In this document: one piece after another, positions 44,136 to 56,004 of the stretch
Position numbering within the stretch: the first letter of the stretch is position 1
Layout of the letters: the number at the start of each line of letters is the position of its first letter
NCBI GenBank assembly: GCA_963576725.1
Contig: OY755244.1
Coordinates: forward strand, 82,021,121-82,085,120
DNA: 64,000 bases
Reading direction: 5' to 3'
Source of the DNA: Azorinus chamasolen
Taxonomy: Eukaryota; Mollusca; Bivalvia; Cardiida; Solecurtidae
Position numbers and translations under genes: made by a program
The notes under the pieces: generated by a model
The model's database searches: none
Seen by the model: only the letters and a program-made list of their open reading frames with translations
What the model was told of the DNA's origin: nothing

Positions 44136-47100
44136 AGCATCATGTTCAGGTCCTCTACAAAAGTTATATACATTATGGCCCTGGGGTCAAAACTGGCCCC
44201 GCCCCAGGGGTGGGCCATTTTCAATAGAAAAAAATAGTGAAATCTTTGAAAATCTTCTTCTCTGAAACTGGAAGGCTCTCAGCTTTCATATTTTAATACC
44301 CCCCTTTGAAAAAATGGGGGTATATTGCTTTGCACATGTCGGTCGGTCTGTCTGTCTGTCTGTCGGTAGATCGATGGTTTCCGAACGATAACTAATAAAC
44401 GACTTGGCCTAGAATCTTCAAACTTGCTGTGGTGGTTGGTCATGACAAGTAGATGACCCCTATTGTTTTTGAGGTCAAAGGTCAAGGTCGCCATGACCTA
44501 AAATGGTGAAATAGTTTCCGATCAATAACTGCTCAAGGGTTTGGCTTGGGATCTTCAAACTTGCTGTGGTGGTTGGTCATGACCACTAGATGACCCCTAT
44601 TGATTTTGAGGTCAAAGGTCAAGGTCACCATGACCTTAACTGGTGAAATGGTTTCTGATCAATAACTGCTCAAGGGTTTGGCTTAGGATCTTCAAATTTG
44701 CTTAGGTGGTTGGTCATGACAACTAGATGAGTCCTATTGGTTTTTAGGTCACTAGGTCAAAGGTCAAGGTCACCATGCTCTTAACTGGTCAAATGGTTTC
44801 CGATCAATAACTGCTCAAGGGTTTGGCTTAGAATCTTCAAACTTGCTGCGGTAGTTGGTCATGACAACTGGATGACCCCTATTGTATTTGAGGTCACTAG
44901 GTCAAAGGTCAAGGTCACCATGACCTTAACTTGTAAAATGGTTTCTGATCAATAACTGCTCAAGGGTTTAGCTTAGGATCTTCAAATTTGCTTAGGTGGT
45001 TGGTCATGACAACTAGATGAGCCCTATTGTTTTTTAGGTCAAAGGTCAAGGTCACCATGACCTTAACTGGTGAAATGGTTTGCGATCAATAACTGCTCAA
45101 GGGTTTGGCTTAGGATCTTCAAACTTGCTGTGGTGGTTGGTCATGACCAATAGATAACCCCTATTATTTTTTAGGTCACTAGGTCAAAGGTCAAGGTCAC
45201 CATGACCTTAACTGGTGAAATGGTTTGCGATCAATAACTGCTCAAGGGTTTGGCTTAGGATCTTCAAATTTGCTTAGGTGGTTGGTCATGACAACTAGAT
45301 GAGTTTTATTGCTTTTTAGGTCACTAGGTCAAAGGTCAAGGTCACCATGCTCTTAACTGGTCAAATGGTTTCCGATCAATAACTGCTCAAGGGTTTGGCT
45401 TAGAATCTTCAAACTTGCTGCGGTAGTTGGTCATGACAACTGGATGACCCCTATTGTATTTGAGGTCACTAGGTCAAAGGTCAAGGTCACCATGACCTTA
45501 ACTTGTAAAATTGTTTCTGATCAATAACTGCTCAAGGGTTTGGCTTAGGATCTTCAAATTTTCTTAGGTGGTTGGTCATGACAACTAGATGAGCCCTATT
45601 GTTTTAGGTCAAAGGTCAAGGTCACCATGACCTTAACTGGTGAAATGGTTTGCGATCAATAATTGCTCAAGGGTTTGGCTTAGGATCTTCAAACTTGCTG
45701 TGGTGGTTGGTCATGACCAATAGATAACCCCTATTATTTTTTAGGTCACTAGGTCAAAGGTCAAGGTCACCATGACCTTAACTGGTGAAATGGTTTGCGA
45801 TCAATAACTGCTCAAGGGTTTGGCTTAGGATCTTCAAACTTGCTGTGGTGGTTGGTCATGACAACTACATGACCCCTATTGATTTTGAGGTCATTAGGTC
45901 AAAGGTCAAGGTCATCATGACCTTAACTGATGAAATGGTTTCCAATTAATAACTGCTCAATGGTTTGGTTCTGGATCTTCAAACCTCCAGTGGTAGTTGG
46001 TCATGACCACTAGATGATCCCTATAGTTGTTGAGGTCACTAGGTCAAAGGTCAAGGTCACCATGACCTCAATATGTGAAATGTTTTCAGATCAATAAATG
46101 ATCAGTGGTTTGGCTTAGGATCTTCAAAGTTGCTGTGGTGATTAGTCATGACCGCTAGATGACCTCTATAGTTGAGGTCACTAGATCAAAGGTCAGGGGG
46201 TCTGGGGGGTATACATGTTTTACAAACATCTCTTGTTTGCACATAGCATCATGTTCAGGTCCTCTACAAAAGGTATATAAATTATGGCCCTGGGGTCAAA
46301 ATTGGCACCGCCCCAGGGGTGGGAAGTTTTCAATAGAAACAAATAGTGAAATCTTTGAAAATCTTCTCCTGAAACTGGAAGTCTCTCAGCTTTTATATTT
46401 GGCACAGAGCATCATGTTCAGGTCCTCTACAAAATTTATATAAATTATGGCCCTGGGGTCAAAATTGGCACCGCCCCAGGGGTGGGAAGTTTTCAATAGA
46501 AACAAATAGTGAAATCTTTGAAAATCTTCTCCTGAAACTGGAAGTCTCTCAGCTTTTATATTTGGCACAGAGCATCATGTTCAGGTCCTCTACAAAAGTT
46601 ATATAAATTATGGCCCTGGGGTCAAAATTGGCCCCGCCCCAGGGGTGGGCAGTTTTCAATAGAAACAAATAGTGAAATCTTTGAAAATCTTCTTCACTGA
46701 AACTGGAAGGCTCTCAGCTTTCATATTTGGCACATAGCATCATGTTCAGGTCCTCTACAAAAGTTATATAAATTATGGCCCCAGGGTCAAAATTGGCCCC
46801 GCCCCAGGGGTGGGAAGTTTTCAATAGAAACAAATAGTGAAATCTTTGAAAATCTTCTCTGAAACTGGAAGGCTCTCAGCTTTCCTATTTGGCACAGAGC
46901 ATCATGTTCCGGTCCTCTACAAAAGGTATATAAATTATGGCCCTAGGGTCAAAATTGGCACCGCCCCAGGGGTGGGAAGTTTTCAATAGAAACAAATAGT
47001 GAAATCTTTGAAAATCTTCTCCTGAAACCGGAAGTCTCTCAGCTTTTATATTTGGCACAGAGCATCATGTTCAGGTCCTCTACAAAAGTTATATAAATTA

Positions 47101-47710
47101 TGGCCCTGGGGTCAAAATTGGCCCCGCCCCAGGGGTGGGCAGTTTTCAATAGAAACAAATAGTGAAATCTTTGAAAATCTTCTTCACTGAAACTGGAAGG
47201 CTCTCAGCTTTCATATTTGGCACATAGCATCATGTTCAGGTCCTCTACAAAAGTTATATAAATTATGGCCCCAGGGTCAAAATTGGCCCCGCCCCAGGGG
47301 TGGGAAGTTTTCAATAGAAACAAATAGTGAAATCTTTGAAAATCTTCTGAAACTGGAAGGCTCTCAGCTTTCCTATTTGGCACAGAGCATCATGTTCAGG
47401 TCCTCTACAAAAGTTATATAAATTATGGCCCTGGGGTTAAAAATTGGCACTGCCCCAGGGGTGGGCAGTTTTCAATAGAAACAAATAGTGAAAATCTTCT
47501 CGTCTGAAACTGGAAGGTTCTCAGCTTTCATATTTGGCACATACAGCATCATTTTCAGGTCCTCTACAAAAGTTATATAAATTGTGCCGCTTGGGTCAAA
47601 TTAGCCACGCCCCAGGGCAGGCTAGTTTTCTATAGAAACATATAGTGAAAACTTTGAAAATCTTCTCCTCTGATTGTCTGGTGAGCACTTCAGGGCCATT
47701 CTGGCCCTCT
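44136..47710 (+). mobile_element. A2-family array and 3' end, split by an E element
   Basis: Starts abruptly at GAGCATCATGTTCAGG after the hAT remnant, is interrupted at about 44294-46236, continues as about nine monomers with a three-monomer higher-order repeat, and ends GTCTGGTGAGCACTTC plus GGGCCATTCTGGCCCTC fused to B sequence. Confidence 0.8.
44294..46236 (+). mobile_element. E-family tandem-repeat element, complete
   Basis: 5' palindrome AATACCCCCCTTTG to GGGGGTAT and (GTCTGTCG)n. About 13 monomers of roughly 142 bp (CGATCAATAACTGCTCAAGG, TTGGTCATGACCACTAGATG). The 3' end is GGGGGGTATAC, hairpin ATGTTTTACAAACAT and CTCTTGTTT. Inserted in an A2 monomer (TTTCATATTT | TGCACATAGC). Eight monomers carry exact AGGTCACCATGACCT, preceded by AGGTCAAAGGTCA. 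Confidence 0.85.
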
Positions 47711-48517
47711 TTCCTGGAAAAACTATTTGAGAGATATTAATGAAATATTACACAAATGTTTAATGCATCAAGATCTGGAACTGAGTCGATTCTGAGGTTC
47801 ATTTGACTTGTCGTTTTGGAGTTGTGGCCCTTTTACTTAAAAAATAATGCAAATATATACATATATAGTTTGTCTGCTATTTTCTGGGAAAACTGACAGA
47901 TATTAATGAAACTTAATACACATGTTTAATGCATCAAGACCTGAAGCTAAGTTGATTCTGAGGTTCATTTGATTTGTCGTTTCGGAGTTATGGCCCTTGC
48001 ACTTAAAAAAAAAGTAATGCAAATCTATGCAAATATGAGGATGGCCATAACTTTTTCATTTGAAATAATATTTACTTAATTTTTTTTATATGGTTAAACC
48101 TTAATATGAATTTTCACATATATTGCAGGGTTTTTGATTTGTCATTTTATTCTAAAATTATGGTCCTTGAACTTTGTGTCCGTTGCTTTGTTTGTCCGTC
48201 AACTTTTAGTTTGTCTGTTGTTTTCTGGGAAAACTATTAAAATAATATAAATGAAACTGAACACAAATGTTTTAAGCAACAAAATTCGAAACTGAGTTTA
48301 TTTTGAGGTTCATTCAGTTTGTCTTTACAGAGTTGCACTTTACGAAAATCTGCAAATATGAGGATTAGCTGTAACTTTTTTATTTAATAAGATATGACCT
48401 TAATATGGAAATCAAGATCTGAAGTACAGATTAGAAAATGGTCAACTCTTATAAGGCATGTTAAATCAGAGAAAGTTTGCAAGTGGGCGTATTATGTACC
48501 GTATGCGGTACTCTTGT
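47711..48517 (+). repeat. B-type array and 3' end fused to an A2 end
   Basis: Starts inside a B monomer (TTCCTGGAAAAACTATTTGAG) with no B 5' end, and finishes with the hairpin GTACCGTATGCGGTAC and TCTTGTT. Confidence 0.75.
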
Positions 48518-48570
48518 TTGAGACAGGAGCAGGTGGGAGACATGTTTTTCTTAAAAACAAGCTCTAGTTT
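48518..48570 (+). mobile_element. F-family 3' tail
   Basis: GTGGGAGACATG, hairpin TGTTTTTCTTAAAAACA and GCTCTAGTTTT match the F end at 14961-14999. From here to exon 3 the sequence is non-array apart from a (TA)n run at about 48714-48729. Confidence 0.6.
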
Positions 48571-48875
48571 TCAATTGAAAAAGGTCATTTCTGTTACCCA
48601 TATTCAGTCAGATGATGATTTCATACATGCAATGGATAGTCAAGAAAGGGACTTCAAAATCACCCATTTTGAGAATATTTGTATGAAGCCCTTCAGTATT
48701 GCTGGCAAAAGTGTATATATATATATATACTCTATTGGGATTTTGTTAAAAAATAATGCAATATGTCTCCCAAAAGTAAATTCTTTACATGTGAAGCTCA
48801 CAACTTAAAAATCAACCCTCGTCTACTGTCTTTGGAATTTATTGCAAATTCTAGATTTTAAGATTGTTATTGCAG

Positions 48876-48945
48876 GCTGTAGGGCAGGCTGCAAAGACAG
48901 AACAGATTCCACCTTCTCCAGTGAAAACAGCAGCATTGTCCTTAG
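48876..48945 (+). CDS. Exon 3 of the NRF1-like gene: 70-base linker exon
   Basis: A short exon between a TTATTGCAG acceptor (ending 48875) and a near-perfect TTAG|GTGAGT donor. In phase 0 it encodes 23 codons plus one base (peptide begins AVGQAAKTEQIPPSPVKT). The spare G joins the first two bases of the next exon as GGT (Gly). One other frame is open across the exon but hits a stop soon after joining exon 4, and the third contains TAG. Only the phase 0 to phase 1 reading links exon 2 to exon 4. The peptide is a Pro/Ala-rich linker with no recognisable domain. It sits in a roughly 690-base stretch of non-array sequence between two repeat blocks (48571-49266), as expected of a retained exon. 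Support is from splice sites and phase only. Confidence 0.65.
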
Positions 48946-49266
48946 GTGAGTTTCTGTTTATGCCAACCTGGTAAGATCCAAGTATGTATTTGCTGCTGCT
49001 TCAGTTGCACCAGTGTATCAAAACAGTCTTCATGTTCCCACTTATAAGGGAGGAGTAGTGTTTGGTAGAAATAGTCTCCTGGTGACCCTTTATCAAAACT
49101 GCTAAAACCATGCAGACATCTGAAAAAACATAGCGGACTATTATGCCTCCGTTGACGATAGTCAGGGGTCATTATGTTTTGTACATGTCTGTCCATGTGT
49201 CACGCTTTTAGGTGCAGTTAGTCCGTGTGTCATGCTTTTAGGTGCAGTTGGTTGTCACAGTATTTT
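48946..49266. other. Intron start with a short tandem duplication
   Basis: Non-array sequence after the exon 3 donor. ATTATGCCTCCGTTGACG with GTACATGTCTGTCC near 49140 resembles a 5' leader of a tandem-repeat element. A roughly 33-bp unit (GTGTCATGCTTTTAGGTGCAG) is repeated at 49195-49255. Confidence 0.4.
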
Positions 49267-50654
49267 AGCTCACCTGGCACGAAGTGCCAAGGTGAGCTAT
49301 TGTGATCGCCCTGTGGCCGTCGTCCATCGTCAACTTTATCTTAAAATGACATCTCCTAAACTACTTGCTGGATTTTTACCGAACTTGGCAGAAATGTTCC
49401 TTGGGTCAACCTCTTTCAAACTTGTTCAAAGAATTTGATTCCATGCAGAACTGTGGTTGCTATGGCAACCAATGTCCAAAAAGAAGTAAAAACTTTAAAA
49501 ATCTTCTTGTCAAAAACTGTAAGGCGTAGGGCTACCAAATTTGGTATGTACAATCATCTAGTGGACCTCTACATAGATTGTTCAAATTTTGCCCCTGGGG
49601 TCAAAATTGGCCCAACCCCGAGGATCACAAGTTTTACATAGGATTATAGTAAAATCTTTAAAGATATTCTTGTATGAAACCTAAAAGCTTAGAGCTGTGA
49701 TATTTGGTATGTAGCATCATCTGGTGAACCTTAACTAAGATTGTTCAAATTATGCCCCTGGGGTCAAAAACGGCCACACACTAGGCGTCACATGTTTTAC
49801 ATAGGATTATATAGTAAACACTTTAAAAAACCTTCTTGTTTCAAACCTGAAAGGCTTAGAGCTGTGATATTTGGTATGAAACATCATCTGGTGAACCTTT
49901 ACTAAGATTGTTCAAATTATGCCCCGGGGGTCAATTTTGTCCTCACCCCTGGGGTCACAAATTTTACTGAAAACTTTGAATATCTTCTTGTTAAAACCTG
50001 TTATTTTGCCCCTGGGCAGGCTAGTTTTCTATAGAAACATAGTGAAAACTTTGAAAATCTTCTCCTCTGATTGTCTGGTGAGCGCTTCAGGGCCATTCTG
50101 GCCCTCTTTCCTGGGAAAACTATTTGAGAGATATTAATGAAATATTACACAAATGTTTAATGCATCAAGATCTGAAACTGAGTCGATTCTGAGGTTCATT
50201 TGACTTGTCGTTTTGGAGTTGTGGCCTTTTTACTTAAAAAATAATGCAAATATATACATATAGTTTGTCTGCTATTTTCTGGGAAAACTGACAGATATTA
50301 ATGAAACTTAATACACATGTTTAATGCATCAAGACCTGAAGCTAAGTTGATTCTGAGGTTCATTTGATTTGTCGTTTTCGGAGTTATGGCCCTTGCACTT
50401 AAAAAAAAAGTAATGCAAATCTATGCAAATATGAGGATGGCCATAACTTTTTCATTTGAAATAATATTTACTTAATTTTTTTTATATGGTTAAACCTTAA
50501 TATGAATTTTCACATATATTGCAGGGTTTTTGATATGTCATTTTATTCTATCTTCTTGTTAAAACCTGTTATTTTGCCCCTGGGGTCAAATTGACATGAT
50601 ACGTGGCATCATTTAACCAGGTGAGCGATACAGGGCCATCATGGCCCTCTTGTT
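49267..50654 (+). mobile_element. A1-family element, complete, with a templated insert
   Basis: AGCTCACCTGGCACGAAGTGCC start, leader with GGTTGCTATGGCAACC, four monomers, and the end ACCAGGTGAGCGATACAGGGCC with hairpin. About 530 bp at 50017-50549 are foreign. Confidence 0.8.
50017..50549 (+). repeat. Copy of 47619-48152 (A2/B junction) flanked by a 36-bp direct duplication
   Basis: The insert starts CAGGCTAGTTTTCTATAG, passes through the A2 3' end into B sequence and stops in mid-sequence at TTTTATTCTA. It matches the A2/B fusion 2.4 kb to the left. TCTTCTTGTTAAAACCTGTT and ATTTTGCCCCTGGG occur on both sides (49983-50016 and 50550-50584). Confidence 0.75.
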
Positions 50655-50820
50655 TAAGTGTTATATGTCAGTAATTTCTACACTTATACACATGCAAATT
50701 CACATGCACATCAATTACCATCTGTGCTATCATTTGGCACACCGCCCATGCTGGCTGCAAGCCCAAGGTCAATTTTACGTACAGTTCGGTGTCACATTTA
50801 CGTGCAGTTGTCACATTTTT
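50655..50820. other. Short spacer between elements
   Basis: Non-array sequence with no recognised feature. Confidence 0.4.
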
Positions 50821-53800
50821 AGCTCACCAGAGCACAAATTGCTCAGGGTGAGCTTTTGTGATCGCCTGATGTCTGTCGTCTGTCGGCGTTTGTTGTGCGT
50901 CGTCAATAATTTGAACCTTTAAAGTCTTCTCCTCTGAATCTACAGGGTTCTCAGCTTTCATCTTTGGCACATAGCATCACCAATAGGTCCTCTACAAAAG
51001 TTATATAAATTATGTCCCTGGAGTCAAAATTGGCCCCGCCAGGGTCTCCTCTGAATCTACAGGGATAACTTTCATCTTTGGCACATAGCATCATATTCAG
51101 GTCCTCTACAAAAGTTATATAAATTATGCCCCTGGGGTCAAAATTGACCCCACCCCAGGGGTGCCTTGTTTTCAATAGAAACATATAGTAAAACTTTGAA
51201 AATCTTCTTCTCTGCAACCAGAAGGTTCTCAGCTTTCATAATTGGCACATAGCATCATGTTCAGGTCCTCTACAAAAGTTATATAAATTATGGCCCCGGG
51301 GTCAAAATTGGCCCCGCCCCAGGGGTGGGCAGTTTTCAATAGAAACAAATAGTGAAATCTTTGAAAATCTTCTTCTCTGAAACTGGAAGGCTCTCAGCTT
51401 TCATATTTGGCACAGAGCATCATGTTCAGGTCCTCTACATAAGTTATATTATTTATGGCCCCAGGGTAAAAATTGGCCCAGCCCCAGGGTTGGGCAGTTT
51501 TCAATAGAAACAAATAGTGAAATCTTTGAAAATCTTCTTCTCTGAATCTGGAAGGCTCTCAGCTTTCATATTTGGCACATAGCATCATGTTCAGGTCCTC
51601 TATAAAAGTCATATAAATTATGGCTCAGGGGTCAAAATTGGCCCCGCCCCAGGGGTGGGCAGTTTTCAATAGAAACAAATAGTGAAATCTTTGAAAATCT
51701 TCTCGTCTGAAACTGGAAGGTTCTCAGCTTTCATATTTGGCACATAGCATCATGTTCAGGTCCTCTACATATTTATATAAATTATGGCCCCGGGGTCAAA
51801 ATTGTCCCCGCCCCAGGGGTGGGCAGTTTTCAATAGAAACAAATAGTGAAATCTTTGAAAATCTTTTCCTCTGAAACTGGAAGGTTCTCAGCTTTCATAT
51901 TTGGCACATAGCATCATGTTCAGGTCCTCTACAAAAGTTATATAAATTATGGCCCCGGGGTCAAAATTGGCCTGCCCCAGGGGTGGGCAGTTTTCAAAAG
52001 AAACAAATAGTGAAATCTTTGAAAAATTTTCTTCTCTGAAACTGGAAGGCTGTAAGCTTTCATATTTTGCACATAGCATCATGTTCAGGTCCTCTACAAA
52101 AATTATATAAATTATGGCCCCAGGGTCAAAATTGGCCCGCCCCAGGGGTTGGCAGTTTTCAAAAGAAACAAATGGTGAAATCTTTGAAAATCTTCTCGTC
52201 TGAAACTGGAAGGTTCTCAGCTTTCATATTTTGCACATAGCATGATGTTCAGGTCCTCTACAAAAGTTATATAAATTATGGCCCCTGGGGCCAAAATTGG
52301 CCCCGTCCCAGGGGTGGGCAGTTTTCAATAGAAACAAACTGAAATTTTTGAAAATCTTTTCCTCTGAAACTGGAAGGTTCTCAACTTTCATACTTGTCAC
52401 ATAGCATCATGTGTAGGTCCTCTACAAAAGCTATATAAATTATGGCCCTGGGGTAAAAGTTGGCCCTGCCACAGGGGTGGGCAGTTTTCAATTGAAACAT
52501 ATTGAGAAAACTTTGAAAATCTTCTTCTCTGAAACTGGAAGGTTAATCTCATCTTTCATATTTGGCTCATAGCATCATGTTCAGGTCCCCTACAAGTTTT
52601 TCTAAATTATTCCCCTGGGGTCAAAATTGCCCCGCCCCAGGGGTGGGCAGTTTTCAATAGAAACAAATAGTGAAATCTTTGAAAATCTTCTTCTCTGAAA
52701 CTGGAAGGCTCTCAGCTTTCATATTTGGCACATAGCATCATGTTCAGGTCCTCTACAAAAGTTATATAAATTATGGCCCCAGGGTCAAAATTGGCCCCGC
52801 CCCAGGGGTAGGCAGTTTTCAATAGAAACAAATAGTGAAATCTTTGAAAATCTTCTCCTCTGAAACTGGAAGGTTCTCAGCTTTCATATTTGGCACATAG
52901 CATCATGTTCCGGTCCTCTACATAAGTTGTATTATTTATGGCCCCGGGGTCAAAATTGGCCCTGCCCCAGGGATTGGCAGTTTTCAATAGAAACAAATAG
53001 TGAAATCTTTGAAAATCTTCTTCTCTGAAACTGGAAGGCTCTCAGCTTTCATATTTGGCACATAGCATCATGTTCAGGTCCTCTACAAAAGTTATATAAT
53101 TAATGGCCCCGGGGTCAAAATTGGCCCCGCCCCAGGGGTGGGCAGTTTTCAATAGAAACAAATAGTGAAATCTTTGTAAATCTTCTTGTCTGAAACTGGA
53201 AGGTTCTCAGCTTTCATATTTGGCACAAAGCATCATGTTCAGGTCCTCTACAAAAGTTATATAAATTATGGCCCCAGGGTCAAAATTGGCCCCGCCCCAG
53301 GGATGGGCAGTTTTCAATAGAAACAAAGAGTGAAATCTTTGAAAATTTTCTTCTCTGAAACTGGAAGGCTCTCAGCTTTCATATTTGGCACATAGCATCA
53401 TGTTCAGGTCCTCTACAAATGTTATGTAAATTATGGCCCCTGGGTCAAAATTGGCCCCGCCCCAGGGGTGGACAGTTTTCAATAGAAACAAATAGTGAAA
53501 TCTTTGAAAATCTTTTCCTCTGAAACTGGAAGGTTCTCAGCTTTCATATTTGTCAAATAGCATCATGTTCAGGTCTTCTACAAAAGTTATATAAAGTATG
53601 GCCCCGGGGTCAAAATTGGCCCCGCCCCAGGGGTGGGCAGTTTTCGATAGAAACAAATAGTGAAATCTTTGAAAATCTTCTTCTCTGAAACTGGAAGGTT
53701 CTCAGCTTTCATATTTGGCACATAGCATCATGTTAAGGTCGTCTACAAAAGTTATATAAATTATGACCCTGGGGTCAAAATTGGCCCTGCCCCAGGGGTA

Positions 53801-54060
53801 GGCAGTTTTCAATAGAAACATATCGAGAAAACTTTGAAAATCTTCTTCTCTGAAACTGGAAGGTTAATCTCAGCTTTCATATTTGGCTCATAGCATCATG
53901 TTCAGGTCCCCTACAAGTTTTTCTAAATTATTCCCCTGGGGTCAAAATTGGCCCGCCCCAGGGCCGGCTAGTTTTCTATTGAAACATATAGTGAAAACTT
54001 TGAAAATCTTCTCCTCTGATTGTCTGGTGAGCGCTTCAGGGCCATTCTGGCGCTCTTGTT
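50821..54060 (+). mobile_element. A2-family element, complete, longest array
   Basis: AGCTCACCAGAGCACAAATTGC start, GTCTGTCGTC leader, about 18-19 monomers of roughly 166 bp and the A2 3' end (GATTGTCTGGTGAGCGCTTC, GCGCTCTTGTT). Open frames within it follow the repeat and are not genes. Confidence 0.85.
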
Positions 54061-54685
54061 TCAGATCCTACCTCTTTGAATAAATCTACTGATAAGGAGC
54101 ATTAATTAGAGAAAAGGAAAATTTCAGAATTGTGTAGATTTCAAAACATTGTGATAAATAGAGCATTTGCTCCATAGGAGTAAATTAACTCATATACAAA
54201 CCACATATAAAGTTACATACCGGTATGCGTCAGATCAGAATCCAAACTGTGTGCTAATTTCGGTCAAGTCTTGCTAAGCAGTGATACGGTTGTCATCTGT
54301 TAGAAATGTTGTCTGCTTATTCAAAGAGGTAAATCTGGGTCTACTCTGTTTGCAAATGCGTGAAAACATGTTTATATGAGGGAAAGGGTTAATTAGAGAA
54401 AAGGAAAATTTCAGAATTGTGTAGATTTGAAACCATTGTGATAAATAGTGCATTTACTCCTATGGAGCAAATGCTCTATTTATCACAAAGGCTTTTTTCA
54501 GATCCTACCTCTTTGAATCAATCTACTGATAAGGAGCATTAATTAGAGACAAGGAAAATTTCAGAATTGTGTAGATTTGAAACCATTGTGATAAATAGAG
54601 CATTTACTCCTATGGAGCAAATGCTCTATTTATCACAATGGTTTCATAAAGTGACTATTACAGAGGCGTAGAACAAAGGCTTTTT
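54061..54685. repeat. Palindromic foldback repeats (several copies)
   Basis: Perfect or near-perfect inverted repeats centred on CTCCTATGGAGC, with arms GATAAATAGAGCATTT and AAATGCTCTATTTATC, at about 54150, 54430-54490 and 54580-54645. Each is preceded by GAGCATTAATTAGAGAAAAG. A fourth copy is at 55460-55692 with TTAACCCATTCCC and AATAAAGGGTTA ends. Confidence 0.65.
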
Positions 54686-56004
54686 AGCTCACCAGAGCAC
54701 AAAGTGCTCAGGGTGAGCTTTTGTGATTGCCTGATGTCCGTCGTCTGTCGTCGTGCGTCGTCCCACGTCAACAATTTGAACCTTTAAAAATCTTCTCCTC
54801 TAAATCTACAGGGTTATCAGCTTTCATCTTTGGCACATAGCATCATCTGTAGATCCTCTACAAAAGTTATATAAATTATGCCCCTGGAGTCAAAATTGGC
54901 CCCACCCTGGGGGTGTCAAGTTTTCAATAGAAACATATAGTGAAAACTTTGAAAATCTTCTCCTCAGAAACTGGAAGGTTCTCATCTTTCATATTTGGCA
55001 CATAGCATCATATTCACATTCTCTACAAAAGTGATATAAATCATACCCCTGGGGTCAAAATTGGCCTCGTCCCAGGGGTGGCCAGTTTTTTTAAGCAGAC
55101 TGTTGTTGTGTAAGTTTTCTTTAGCACTAGCAGAGTGTTGGGTTCACTTAGTAGTTATAGGCATAGGGAAAGCTTTAAAAGTCTACTTGTCAAAAACTAC
55201 AAGTCCCAGAGCTTAGATATTTAGTGTATATATTTACTTAGTATATCTTTATAAATTTTGTAAATATCATAGTTCTGAGGTTAAATTTGGCCCTGCCCTG
55301 CCCTGTGGGTTATACTTTATAATAGACTTCTACAGTCTAAGGGTTTCCCCCTCTACCTTGGACTGCAGATAGCCTGGGTTAGTCTTATGCAAGAGGTCAA
55401 GTTCCTGTTCACTGAACATTATGTTGTCTGCTTCAGAATTACTGTCTGTTCACACTGTTTTTAACCCATTCCCTCATAGGCTATTTTTAGATCTTACCTC
55501 TTTCAATAAATCTACCTAAAATGAGCATTAATTAGAGAAAAGGAAAATTTCAGAATTGTTTAAATTTTAAACCATTGTGATAAATAGAGCATTAATTTGC
55601 TCCTATGGGGCAAATGCTCTATTTATCACAATGGTTTCATAAATTGACTATTACAGAGGCATACAAAGGTACATTTATGGAATAAAGGGTTAGTGCATAT
55701 CAATCTTACATTTAACTCTCTTGTACAAACCACATATGAAGTTCACATAATTATGCACCAGATCAGACAGTGTGCAAATTAGAAATCACCTCTTAAACTG
55801 GAATTTCTCAGCTTTCATATTGGCACATAGCATCATCTTGAGGTCCTCTACAAAAAATATATGAATTATGCCCATGCCATTGGGTTCAAATGAAGCCCTG
55901 CCCCAGGGGTGGTAAGTTTTCTATAGAAACATAGTGAAAACTTTGAAAATCTTCTCCTCTGATTGTCTGGTGAGCGATATCAGGGCCATCATGGCCCTCT
56001 TGTT
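54686..56004 (+). mobile_element. A2-family element with non-monomeric interior
   Basis: AGCTCACCAGAGCACAAAGTGC start, two monomers, non-array interior 55090-55790 holding a foldback repeat, one terminal unit and the end GGTGAGCGATATCAGGGCC with hairpin and CTCTTGTT. Confidence 0.8.
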
